Below, piece by piece: positions 1 to 5,179 of a stretch of 5,398 nucleotides of DNA; the stretch's first letter is position 1, and every line of letters begins with the position of its first letter. A model generated the notes under the pieces. The model ran no database searches and was not told the DNA's origin. It worked only from the letters and a program-made list of their open reading frames with translations. Made by a program: the position numbers and the translations under genes. The DNA is from JACTUA01 sp964551875 (GTDB lineage: Archaea; Halobacteriota; Methanomicrobia; Methanomicrobiales; JACTUA01), in the NCBI GenBank assembly GCA_964551875.1, contig CAZKEV010000080.1, forward strand, positions 1-5,398, given 5' to 3'.

Positions 1-1461
1 GGTAAGCATGACGACCGCGATACCCATGGCCCGGAGACGGTCTATCATACCCTTTGCCTTCGGGCGGACCTGGTCTCTGACTGCGATGATGCCATACAGG
101 AGATCCTTTGTTCCTACGACCATCACGGTCTTTCCTTCCGCACGCAGAGATTCCATGCGGCTGACCGCTTCCTGGTTCTGTCCGATAGCAGGGAACGATT
201 CCGGTTTCCCTACTACATACCGGATACCCCCGATCATCGCTGCTGCACCCTGGCCTGTAAGGGCGCACTGGTCCGCGGCTTCACGTGCTTCGATCCCCGA
301 TTCCTGTGCCTTCCTGTTTATCGCCGCTGCAAGCGGATGTTCCGAACATTTTTCAACCGTGTACGCAAGGCAGAGAACGTCGGTGTCATTGCCGTGCAGG
401 GCAATGATGTCCGTGACAACCGGCATACCGGTCGTGAGCGTACCGGTCTTGTCGAATGCGACTGCCTTGATCCTTCCAAGGTTTTCCAGATGAGCACCTC
501 CCTTGATGAGGATACCGCTTTTTCCCGCCGAACCAATTCCCGCCGCGATGGCGACCGGCGTAGACATGACCAGGGCACAGGGCGCCGCAGCGACGAGCAG
601 CACCACGCCCCGGATTGCCAGATCCTTGAAGGGGATGCCGAACAGGGGCGGAATGGAGATCAGGAGGAATGAAGCAAGGAGTACGAGCGGGGAGTATCTC
701 CGCCCGAACCGCTCAATGAAGAGCTGTCTCTTTCCCTTCTGGTCCTGCGCCTCTTCAACGAGGTGGATGATCTTTGCGAGGGTGTTATTCTCGAATGATG
801 CCGTCGCCTGTACCTCAAGAGCGCCTTCCTGATTGACCGTCGCGGCAAATACTTTCATTCCTGCCCCCTTTTCAACCGGGACTGATTCGCCGGTTACTGC
901 CGCTTCGTTGATACTCGATCGGCCTTTGACAATGATACCATCGGTCGGGATACCGGCGCCCGGCTTTACGAGAAATATATTGCCGACCTTTACCTGTTCG
1001 GCAGGTATGGTTCTTTCATTCCCGTTTTCGAGGACGATTGCCTCTTTCGGTGCGAGATCGAGCAGGGCCCGGATGGATGCCCGTGTGCGGGCGTACGTGA
1101 GCTCCTCGACACCCTCGGCCGCACCAAACAGGAACACCAGAAATGCCGCCTCGTCCCAAAGTCCAAGCACGATGGAGCCCAGTGCGGCAGCGATCATCAG
1201 AATGTTAATGCCGATCTCGCGTTCAGTGATGAACTCCTCAATTCCTTCCCGCGTCCAGTGATAGGCACCGATCGGAATGGCGAGAAGAAAGAACAGATTC
1301 TCGACCGGTGCCGCGATTACACCAAGATGGCCGAGGATTAAGCCTAACCCTGCAATTATTCCCGCTATCAGCGCGTTCCGGAGCGGAGGATGACCATACC
1401 ATGCCCAGTCATACGCCTCCTCCTCGCCGTCATCGCATTTTTTCGAACAGGAACAACCCAC
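1..1461 (-). CDS. Heavy-metal P1B-type ATPase, C-terminus cut by window edge
   Basis: Membrane pump that would use ATP to export a soft metal ion from the cytoplasm. All 487 codons from 1461 to 1 are open. The GTG start is chosen because GGAGG (1474-1470) lies 8 bases upstream and no in-frame ATG precedes it. Seen: a short Cys-rich N-terminus (C3, C5, C9) in place of a full HMA domain; four hydrophobic segments (about 28-50, 54-69, 84-103, 104-117); actuator motif TGES at 190-193; M4 metal motif APC at 293-295 followed by ALVMSTPVA; phosphorylation motif DKTGTLT at 337-343; the P1B-specific HP in SEHP at 373-376. The sequence stops at VVMLT, just before the expected GDN, so hinge and last helices are missing. 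M2 and M4 contexts resemble Zn/Cd (CadA/ZntA) pumps more than Cu pumps, but the usual CPC is APC, so the metal is uncertain. It is divergent from an HxlR regulator. Family assignment is very secure, substrate is not. Confidence 0.96.
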   Translation of the reverse strand, partial: MGCSCSKKCDDGEEEAYDWAWYGHPPLRNALIAGIIAGLGLILGHLGVIAAPVENLFFLLAIPIGAYHWTREGIEEFITEREIGINILMIAAALGSIVLGLWDEAAFLVFLFGAAEGVEELTYARTRASIRALLDLAPKEAIVLENGNERTIPAEQVKVGNIFLVKPGAGIPTDGIIVKGRSSINEAAVTGESVPVEKGAGMKVFAATVNQEGALEVQATASFENNTLAKIIHLVEEAQDQKGKRQLFIERFGRRYSPLVLLASFLLISIPPLFGIPFKDLAIRGVVLLVAAAPCALVMSTPVAIAAGIGSAGKSGILIKGGAHLENLGRIKAVAFDKTGTLTTGMPVVTDIIALHGNDTDVLCLAYTVEKCSEHPLAAAINRKAQESGIEAREAADQCALTGQGAAAMIGGIRYVVGKPESFPAIGQNQEAVSRMESLRAEGKTVMVVGTKDLLYGIIAVRDQVRPKAKGMIDRLRAMGIAVVMLT

Positions 1462-1559
1462 GATGCAATCCTCCGGATGGTTACTGGTAATTTCCTGATA
1501 GATAGTATCCGTTTAATAGTTGATAAGCAGAAAAGTAACGCAACAGGTAGGTAGTATCC
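1462..1559. promoter_or_regulatory. Divergent promoter region of ATPase and hxlR-type gene
   Basis: This 98-bp gap must hold both promoters. TTTAATA (1512-1518) is a TATA-like box on the plus strand and reads as TATTAAA on the minus strand. It lies about 42 bases before the regulator ATG and 50 bases before the ATPase GTG, so one AT-rich core could serve both directions. The regulator has only a weak purine stretch (AGGTAGGT, 1545-1552) as ribosome site, whereas the ATPase has a strong GGAGG. A small dyad, TTAC-TG-GTAA (1481-1490), lies in the ATPase leader. The promoter calls are motif-based inference. Confidence 0.5.
1496..1559. repeat. Direct repeat pair flanking the TATA-like box (candidate HxlR operator)
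   Basis: TGATAGATAGTATCC (1496-1510) and AGGTAGGTAGTATCC (1545-1559) match at 12 of 15 positions, with the last eight bases identical; start-to-start distance is 49 bp. The first copy lies between the TATA-like box and the expected ATPase transcription start, and the second abuts the regulator ATG. Bacillus subtilis HxlR is known to bind tandem direct repeats, so these are reasonable binding sites for the adjacent regulator; that role is inferred. Confidence 0.45.
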
Positions 1560-1955
1560 ATGAAGAAACCTCCAACCGTGGCCAGTGATATATGTTTCTG
1601 CCCGTTGTTTGGCATCCTAGATGTCATAGCGAAGAAGTGGGCGCTCCTGATCATCGCTATCCTAGGTAACGAAGGTGAAAGGGGTTTCAATGAACTCAAA
1701 AAAGAGCTCGGCTGCATCAGTCCGAAACCACTCTCGGACACACTGAAGAACCTTGAGCGGATCGGGCTTGTGAGAAAGAAGATCATGAAGACATCGCCAC
1801 CGACTGTGAAATATTCGCTCACACCTGATGGCCGGGAACTACGGGAGCACCTGATCCCGATGCTGGTCTGGGTCTCGGAACGCGGCGGGCATGAGATGCC
1901 AGGCTGCCCGATACGGGCGCAAAAAATGCTCAATCGTGCAGGAACCTCAAAATAA
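1560..1955 (+). CDS. HxlR-family winged-helix transcriptional regulator
   Basis: Cytoplasmic DNA-binding protein of 131 residues, normal length for the family. The N-terminal CFCPLF followed by LDVIAKKWALLII (about 12-32) is the HxlR hallmark of a Cys-Pro start and a KW-containing first helix. The recognition-helix region is SPKPLSDTLKNLERIGLV (54-71); the wing is about 72-88, ending VKYSLTPDGREL. Cysteines at 12, 14, 52 and 116 could sense thiol-reactive agents or metal; conserved single N-terminal cysteines in this family often act in redox or electrophile sensing, but metal sensing here is inference. It is divergently transcribed from the P1B ATPase, the classic placement for a local regulator, with direct repeats in the shared promoter. 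A decayed copy of its 3' end lies at 3165-3300. The family call is secure; the inducer is unknown. Confidence 0.93.
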   Translation: MKKPPTVASDICFCPLFGILDVIAKKWALLIIAILGNEGERGFNELKKELGCISPKPLSDTLKNLERIGLVRKKIMKTSPPTVKYSLTPDGRELREHLIPMLVWVSERGGHEMPGCPIRAQKMLNRAGTSK

Positions 1956-2016
1956 GAATAGAGTATCTTGTGAAATCTTCACTCATTTTCTGGAACTGTC
2001 CGCATCTGTTCTTCTC

Positions 2017-2023
2017 TTTTTTT
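2017..2023 (+). terminator. T-tract after the HxlR-type gene
   Basis: A run of seven T, preceded by the pyrimidine stretch CTTCTC, lies about 60 bases after the regulator stop. Archaeal RNA polymerase terminates on T-tracts without needing a hairpin, so this is a plausible terminator. The rest of 1956-2249 is AT-richer than its surroundings and holds no supported gene. Confidence 0.4.
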
Positions 2024-2163
2024 CATGTTGTTCCTGCAGATCCCGTGAACTTTCCTTCGTCCAACCCTCATGCGAGCTGCTTTCCTGGATAACGAGGGAA
2101 AAGGCCCGGAAATGATCCCTGTCATCGGTATTTCAGGCCGGAATTTTCAGTTTTAGTTACTCT

Positions 2164-2186
2164 GTTTTACTATTTCAGGGTAAAAC
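2164..2186. promoter_or_regulatory. Inverted repeat upstream of the Met-rich gene
   Basis: GTTTTAC (2164-2170) and GTAAAAC (2180-2186) are perfect 7-bp inverted arms around a 9-base centre. The site is about 65 bp before the ATG at 2250. A run of six T (2195-2200) and a TATA-like CTTTATTCTTA (2211-2221) follow. It could be an operator dyad for the downstream gene, or a hairpin plus T-run terminating upstream transcription. It does not share the repeat sequence found before the HxlR-type gene, so a common regulator is not evident. Confidence 0.35.
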
Positions 2187-2249
2187 TTCACGTGTTTTTT
2201 CAGCGAAAGTTCTTTATTCTTATCCTGTGTCAGTCGTTCGGGGAGTCCC

Positions 2250-2966
2250 ATGAAAAAAGAAGCCATCATCGTTATCGTTGGGGTTGTTGTCCTCGCTTCC
2301 ATATTTATTGCTATCAGCGTCGCCACCATATACCCGAATCCATGGGGGCGGTCCGATACCGGGCCCTATTCAGGAAACAACGTAATTCCGGGAACAATAG
2401 GTCCAGGGATGATGGGTTCCGGTATGATGGGGCCGGGGATGATGGGATCTGGCATGATGGGTTCCGAAATGATGGGCGGCACGGGAATGATGGCCCTTTA
2501 TCCAACGGGTTCACGACCCATCTCTGAAACCGACGCCCGCAACCGGGCTCTGGCCTATGCGAACCGGTACTATCCTGGCGCAAGAATTGGGGATTTCATG
2601 GAGTTCAGTCTAAATTACTATGTCGAACTCCAGGACGCATCGAGCACGAGCATCGCCGAGATCCTGGTCGATCGGTATACCGGGGCGGTCACGCCGGAAC
2701 CCGGTCCGAATATGATGTGGAACACGCAGTACAGGGGGCAGAGCTCCGCAGCAGCGGGGGCGTATGACCTGACGGGAGGGAAATCCCAGGCCGAGAAGTT
2801 CCTTGCGGGCTACCTGCCTGGAGCAACAATTCAGGAATCTACGGCTTATCCCGGATATTATACTTTCGACTTTGGACGGGGACAGATCGAAGGGATGCTG
2901 AGTGTGAACGCCTATACGGGAGATATCTGGGTGCACACCTGGCATGGCCAATTCATTGGTGGTTAA
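2250..2966 (+). CDS. Membrane-anchored Met-rich protein with two PepSY-like modules
   Basis: A 238-residue protein with no enzyme motif recognised. Residues 1-4 are MKKE, then a hydrophobic segment (about 5-27) acts as uncleaved anchor or signal peptide, placing the rest outside the membrane. Residues 53-81 hold six Met-Met pairs (54/55, 59/60, 64/65, 69/70, 74/75, 80/81) in a Gly-rich pentad pattern. Two similar modules follow: about 91-156 and 174-238. Each has A..A..Y.PGA.I, a central YY, then V..YTG and a closing GP or HG, resembling PepSY folds. The second ends VNAYTGDIWVHTWHGQF, with H229 and H232. Met clusters typically bind Cu(I)/Ag(I), so a role as extracytoplasmic metal buffer or chaperone beside the P1B pump is inferred. 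GGGGAG lies just 4 bases before the ATG, and no better start exists. That the gene is real is near certain; function is tentative. Confidence 0.85.
   Translation: MKKEAIIVIVGVVVLASIFIAISVATIYPNPWGRSDTGPYSGNNVIPGTIGPGMMGSGMMGPGMMGSGMMGSEMMGGTGMMALYPTGSRPISETDARNRALAYANRYYPGARIGDFMEFSLNYYVELQDASSTSIAEILVDRYTGAVTPEPGPNMMWNTQYRGQSSAAAGAYDLTGGKSQAEKFLAGYLPGATIQESTAYPGYYTFDFGRGQIEGMLSVNAYTGDIWVHTWHGQFIGG
2406..2492 (+). repeat. 15-base tandem repeat coding Met-Met-Gly pentads
   Basis: Degenerate in-frame tandem repeats of 15 bases encode the pentads GMMGS, GMMGP, GMMGS, GMMGS, EMMGG, and a last TGMM with a six-residue offset. ATGATGGG is unchanged in five units while the intervening Gly/Ser/Pro codons vary. 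This suggests selection for the Met-Met spacing, or recent slippage expansion. Confidence 0.85.
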
Positions 2967-3087
2967 ACCGGGGATTACCGTATGTCTTCGTGAGAACGTC
3001 CAACAAGAACTCCCGCTATTACCGGTTCGGCTTCCCGTACTGCTGAACAGTTTGCGAAGAACCAGTCTCTTGGATTTAGCGGAGCAT

Positions 3088-3130
3088 GGGGAATAAATTC
3101 CCCGTTGTCCCGATTCATTTTTTGCCTTTT
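3088..3130 (+). terminator. Palindrome plus T-rich tract after the Met-rich gene
   Basis: GGGGAAT (3088-3094) and ATTCCCC (3097-3103) are perfect inverted arms separated by only AA, too tight for a good hairpin but a good protein-binding dyad. T6 (3118-3123) and T4 (3127-3130) follow and can act as an archaeal terminator for the Met-rich transcript. Between 2967 and 3164 no gene is supported; one open frame (about 2994-3133) has no start codon. Confidence 0.35.
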
Positions 3131-3164
3131 AATTTAATAGGGAACCGCACCTTCATCCCGCCTG

Positions 3165-3300
3165 GAGATATCTCCACAAAAGGTGAAGTAATCGTACACA
3201 GAGAAATGGCCGGGAGCTCCGGGAACACCTGATTCCGATGCTGGTCTGGGTATCGAGACGCGGCGGTCAGGAGATGCCGGGCTGTCCGATACGGGTTTGA
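3165..3300 (+). pseudogene. Relic of a second HxlR-family gene (3' end only)
   Basis: From 3208 to 3297 the DNA matches the intact regulator at 1830-1919 in 77 of 90 positions by hand count, and 27 of 30 codons give the same residue (GRELREHL...EMPGCPIR), then TGA at 3298. Similarity continues upstream to about 3165: SP..VK, then TAA (3189-3191) where the intact gene has the Tyr of VKYS, then S.TEK, a pattern typical of the family wing. One extra base near 3204-3207 shifts the frame relative to the 3' part. The N-terminal two-thirds, including the recognition helix, is not visible. Eight of the 13 base differences are silent third positions, so the two copies diverged as functional paralogues before this one broke. 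It cannot make a DNA-binding protein. Confidence 0.88.
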
Positions 3301-3315
3301 TGAGAAACAGGGAAG

Positions 3316-4173
3316 TTATTTTTTCTGGTTGGGTGGTACCAGGATTGTGCTCTCAACGAGACGGGAGAGTTTCGCCTGCCCCTCGACCACGCGCCGCATG
3401 GTGCCGGGGTGCCCGAACTCGAGGGTGGTGAGGATGCCCCGCACCTCCCCCCGGAGTGCGGTATGCCTGTACGGGCACTCGGGAAGATCCAGATAGAGAC
3501 CCTGGAGGATGCCGTAGAGGGCCACCTCTTTCTCCGGGATCTCCCTGAGCGGCTTCACCCGCGGGACGAGACCCTGCGCTCCGTTCTCCCCCCGCCTCCC
3601 GGAGATCCTCTTCCTGTCCCCCTGGAGCCAGTTCATCAGCACCGATTGCGCCTCGTCGTCCAGGTTATGGCCGGTGGCCAGCTTCGAGGCACCTGCCCGC
3701 CGGGCAATGGTGTTGATCGCCTTCCTCCGGAGGATGCCGCAGATGCTGCATGCCCGGTCCGGCTGCCCCCTGAGAATCCCGTCCAGGGTCCTCCCGTAGA
3801 GTTCCTTGAACGAGAGGACATGGTGATCTATCCCGAGCCGTGCCGTGGTAGCCTCTGCGGAATGCAGGGTTGCTTCACGGTAGCCTTCTATCCCCTCATC
3901 CACGGTGACGGCCACCAGGTGCGCCCCTGGAAGGAGGCGGCGGAGCAGGTGGAGAAGCACCGTGCTGTCCTTTCCCCCGGAGAGCGCAACCGCAAGCCGG
4001 TCGCCGGGCTGGACCATCGCGTACTCCTGGATGGTGCATTTGACGCGTTCTTCCACATCACCGACGAAGTGATCACCGCACAGGTGGCGGTTTCGGATCC
4101 GGTCCATGAAGACGGCGGCCTGGCCGCAGAGGTCGCATACGGGCCCGTCGGGACCGCTGGGATCTGGCTTCAC
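3316..4173 (-). CDS. TtuA/NcsA-type tRNA 2-thiolation enzyme lacking the C-terminal zinc finger
   Basis: Adenylating sulfur transferase of the PP-loop family that activates C2 of a tRNA uridine with ATP and replaces its oxygen with sulfur, using a thiocarboxylated carrier protein. Seen in 285 residues: an N-terminal zinc knuckle C13, C16, C32, H35; PP-loop SGGKDS at 65-70; CSIC at 142-145; GHNLDDEAQ at 168-176; ECPYRH with C233. C142, C145 and C233 correspond to the three cysteines that hold the [4Fe-4S] cluster in Thermus TtuA. TtuA/NcsA proteins normally end in a four-cysteine zinc finger; here the chain ends VPPNQKK with no cysteine after 233. The GTG start directly follows the TGA of the sulfur-carrier gene, and GGAGG 4 bases upstream supports it. 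The adjacent carrier fits the TtuA-TtuB or Ncs6-Urm1 pairing. Which uridine is modified (34 or 54) cannot be told. Confidence 0.9.
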   Translation of the reverse strand: MKPDPSGPDGPVCDLCGQAAVFMDRIRNRHLCGDHFVGDVEERVKCTIQEYAMVQPGDRLAVALSGGKDSTVLLHLLRRLLPGAHLVAVTVDEGIEGYREATLHSAEATTARLGIDHHVLSFKELYGRTLDGILRGQPDRACSICGILRRKAINTIARRAGASKLATGHNLDDEAQSVLMNWLQGDRKRISGRRGENGAQGLVPRVKPLREIPEKEVALYGILQGLYLDLPECPYRHTALRGEVRGILTTLEFGHPGTMRRVVEGQAKLSRLVESTILVPPNQKK

Positions 4174-4368
4174 TCATCCTCCGTGGGAAACCCGGATGAT
4201 CCGGATCACATTATCCGGACCGAGGACAGTATCCTCGGGGATCACCCTCCCGTCTCTTGATACGATCACCTCGACCGGGTTCACGCCAAGGGAGAGGAGC
4301 ACCTGGGAGACCGTAGTGGCGTCTCCCTCGAAGGTCCGGGCAGTCCCATCCTGCAGATGTATCTTCAT
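4174..4368 (-). CDS. ThiS/MoaD/Urm1-like sulfur carrier protein ending in Gly-Gly
   Basis: A 64-residue beta-grasp protein, the usual size for ThiS/TtuB-type carriers. Seen: N-terminal strand MKIHL, central VSQVLLSLGVNPVEVIVSRDG (split at 20-30 and 31-40), VIPEDTVLGPDNVIRIIRV, and the C-terminal SHGG. In this family an E1-like enzyme adenylates the terminal glycine, which then carries sulfur as a thiocarboxylate. ATG at 4368 is chosen because GAGG lies 5 bases upstream and homology begins there; the same frame is open far upstream but does not look coding. It abuts the TtuA-like gene, so tRNA thiolation is the likeliest use. Despite nearby thiN, a ThiS role in thiazole formation is less likely, because archaea usually make thiazole through Thi4-type enzymes. 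No E1-like gene is in the window. Confidence 0.88.
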   Translation of the reverse strand: MKIHLQDGTARTFEGDATTVSQVLLSLGVNPVEVIVSRDGRVIPEDTVLGPDNVIRIIRVSHGG

Positions 4369-4399
4369 CTGATCCTCAGTTTCATTACCACCGCTCACC

Positions 4400-4405
4400 T
4401 TTAAA
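4400..4405 (-). promoter_or_regulatory. TATA-like box TTTAAA in the divergent gap
   Basis: TTTAAA stands alone in a G+C-rich gap, about 34 bases before the sulfur-carrier ATG, giving a very short leader containing its GAGG site. On the minus strand the purine-rich GGGATG precedes it, as a BRE would. The hexamer is self-complementary, so it could also serve the rightward thiN transcript, for which no other TATA-like box is visible. Confidence 0.5.
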
Positions 4406-4502
4406 CATCCCGTGGGGCGCAGGATCTGCACAAAGCGATCACCCCGCCGTCCCGTTCTGCCCAATGACCAGTAACAGGAACCGGATCGTCCTGGCGCCAA
4501 TC

Positions 4503-4557
4503 GGATAAGGTGCCCGGATGGAGATCTGAGGGTAACACCTTTTTGAGCCTGGTATCC
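4503..4557 (+). promoter_or_regulatory. Folded element upstream of thiN, possible leader RNA
   Basis: Nested pairings seen by eye: GGATA (4503-4507) with TATCC (4553-4557); AGGTG (4508-4512) with CACCT (4536-4540); CCC (4513-4515) with GGG (4530-4532); GGAT (4516-4519) with ATCT (4524-4527, one G-U), closed by loop GGAG. Bulges are GA (4528-4529) and TAA (4533-4535). T5 (4540-4544) overlaps the base of the hairpin. The layout GGTGCCC...CTGAG...CACC...GAGCCTG recalls the first half of a TPP riboswitch, but the second half is not recognisable. The element ends 34 bases before the thiN ATG. Structure is moderately supported; function is unknown. Confidence 0.4.
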
Positions 4558-4591
4558 TATGCATGGAGAGAGAGGGAGAGGGTGAGTTGGC

Positions 4592-5179
4592 ATGATGGAC
4601 GAGGAAGGGTTCGGGATGCTGGGGAGGATGATGGTCGCGCTGGAGGAGATAGAGGGATGCAGGGAGTTTGCATCCCTGATCCCTGAGGTGAGGACGAACC
4701 TCGTATACGCAAGGTCCCATGCAAAGACCCGTGATGATGTGCTCGCTATCGACGGCCGGATCACCGTGGTCGATGGCCGACCCCGGGCAGCAGGCCGTGT
4801 ACGGTTCGGGGCCTCCAGCCACATGGCGCGCCTCGTCATCGAGCTGAGGAAGGTTGACCCGTCGGTGCGGGCAGGCATCGACTTTGCCTGGACTCCGCAC
4901 CTCTCCCAGTGGCTTGAAGGGCACTGCAGGGCGAAGGGATGGGTCTTCTCGGTCATTGACCGCCGAGGCGAACCCGAGGAGATCAAGGAAGCCGAGGGCG
5001 CATCCATGCCGTGGAAGGTGGCCGAGGCCGTGCGGTCAGCCGGCGGGAAGGTCCCGAAAATCTTCTACGAGACCGGTGCTGTCGGCAAGGAGCCTGTCTC
5101 GGTCCTCGTAGGGAGGGACCCCATCGAAGTGGCAGACCAGGCCTGCGAGATCGGGAGGAAGTACCATGCACCGGGGTAA
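4592..5179 (+). CDS. thiN: ThiN-type thiamine-phosphate synthase domain protein
   Basis: A 195-residue stand-alone ThiN protein. ThiN is the archaeal substitute for ThiE and joins HMP-pyrophosphate to thiazole phosphate, giving thiamine phosphate in the cytoplasm. Family motifs seen: VRTNLVYA at 33-40, DDVLAIDGRI (48-57), RFGASSHMARLVI (71-83), DPSVRAGIDF (89-98), GEPEEIKEAEG (126-136), MPWKVAEAV (139-147) and GKEPVSVLVGRDPIEV (165-180). Arg and His reported as needed for ThiN catalysis are 21 residues apart (R320/H341, from memory); R56 and H77 here have that spacing, favouring an enzyme over a ThiR-type repressor. There is no ThiD domain and the 30-residue N-terminal part is too short for a normal HTH. 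GGTGAG 5 bases before ATG 4592 supports the start. Its 3' end overlaps the next gene by 14 bases, so they are probably co-transcribed. Confidence 0.9.
   Translation: MMDEEGFGMLGRMMVALEEIEGCREFASLIPEVRTNLVYARSHAKTRDDVLAIDGRITVVDGRPRAAGRVRFGASSHMARLVIELRKVDPSVRAGIDFAWTPHLSQWLEGHCRAKGWVFSVIDRRGEPEEIKEAEGASMPWKVAEAVRSAGGKVPKIFYETGAVGKEPVSVLVGRDPIEVADQACEIGRKYHAPG

Noticed and set aside
8..1261. Several rightward open frames across the left end, including 142 and 161 codons
   Set aside because: They are antisense shadows of the leftward P1B ATPase frame, which carries all expected family motifs.
1891..2115. 74-codon rightward frame overlapping the end of the HxlR-type gene
   Set aside because: It begins inside the regulator in another frame, its product shows no recognisable pattern and there is no clear ribosome site.
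2994..3133. Start-less open frame of about 45 codons after the Met-rich gene
   Set aside because: It has no start codon or ribosome site and no recognisable similarity; it could be degraded coding DNA but this cannot be supported.
4174..4368. Sulfur carrier as a ThiS for thiamine thiazole synthesis, suggested by nearby thiN
   Set aside because: It abuts the TtuA-like tRNA thiolation gene, no ThiG/ThiF is visible, and archaeal thiazole is generally made by Thi4-type enzymes.
4492..4499. Perfect 8-bp palindrome TGGCGCCA in the gap between sulfur-carrier gene and thiN
   Set aside because: Such short palindromes are common in G+C-rich DNA, and its position gives no specific function.
4369..5007. 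Long upstream extension of the sulfur-carrier frame (277 codons in total)
   Set aside because: The extension is antisense to thiN and the divergent gap, while the carrier homology and the GAGG site fix the start at 4368.
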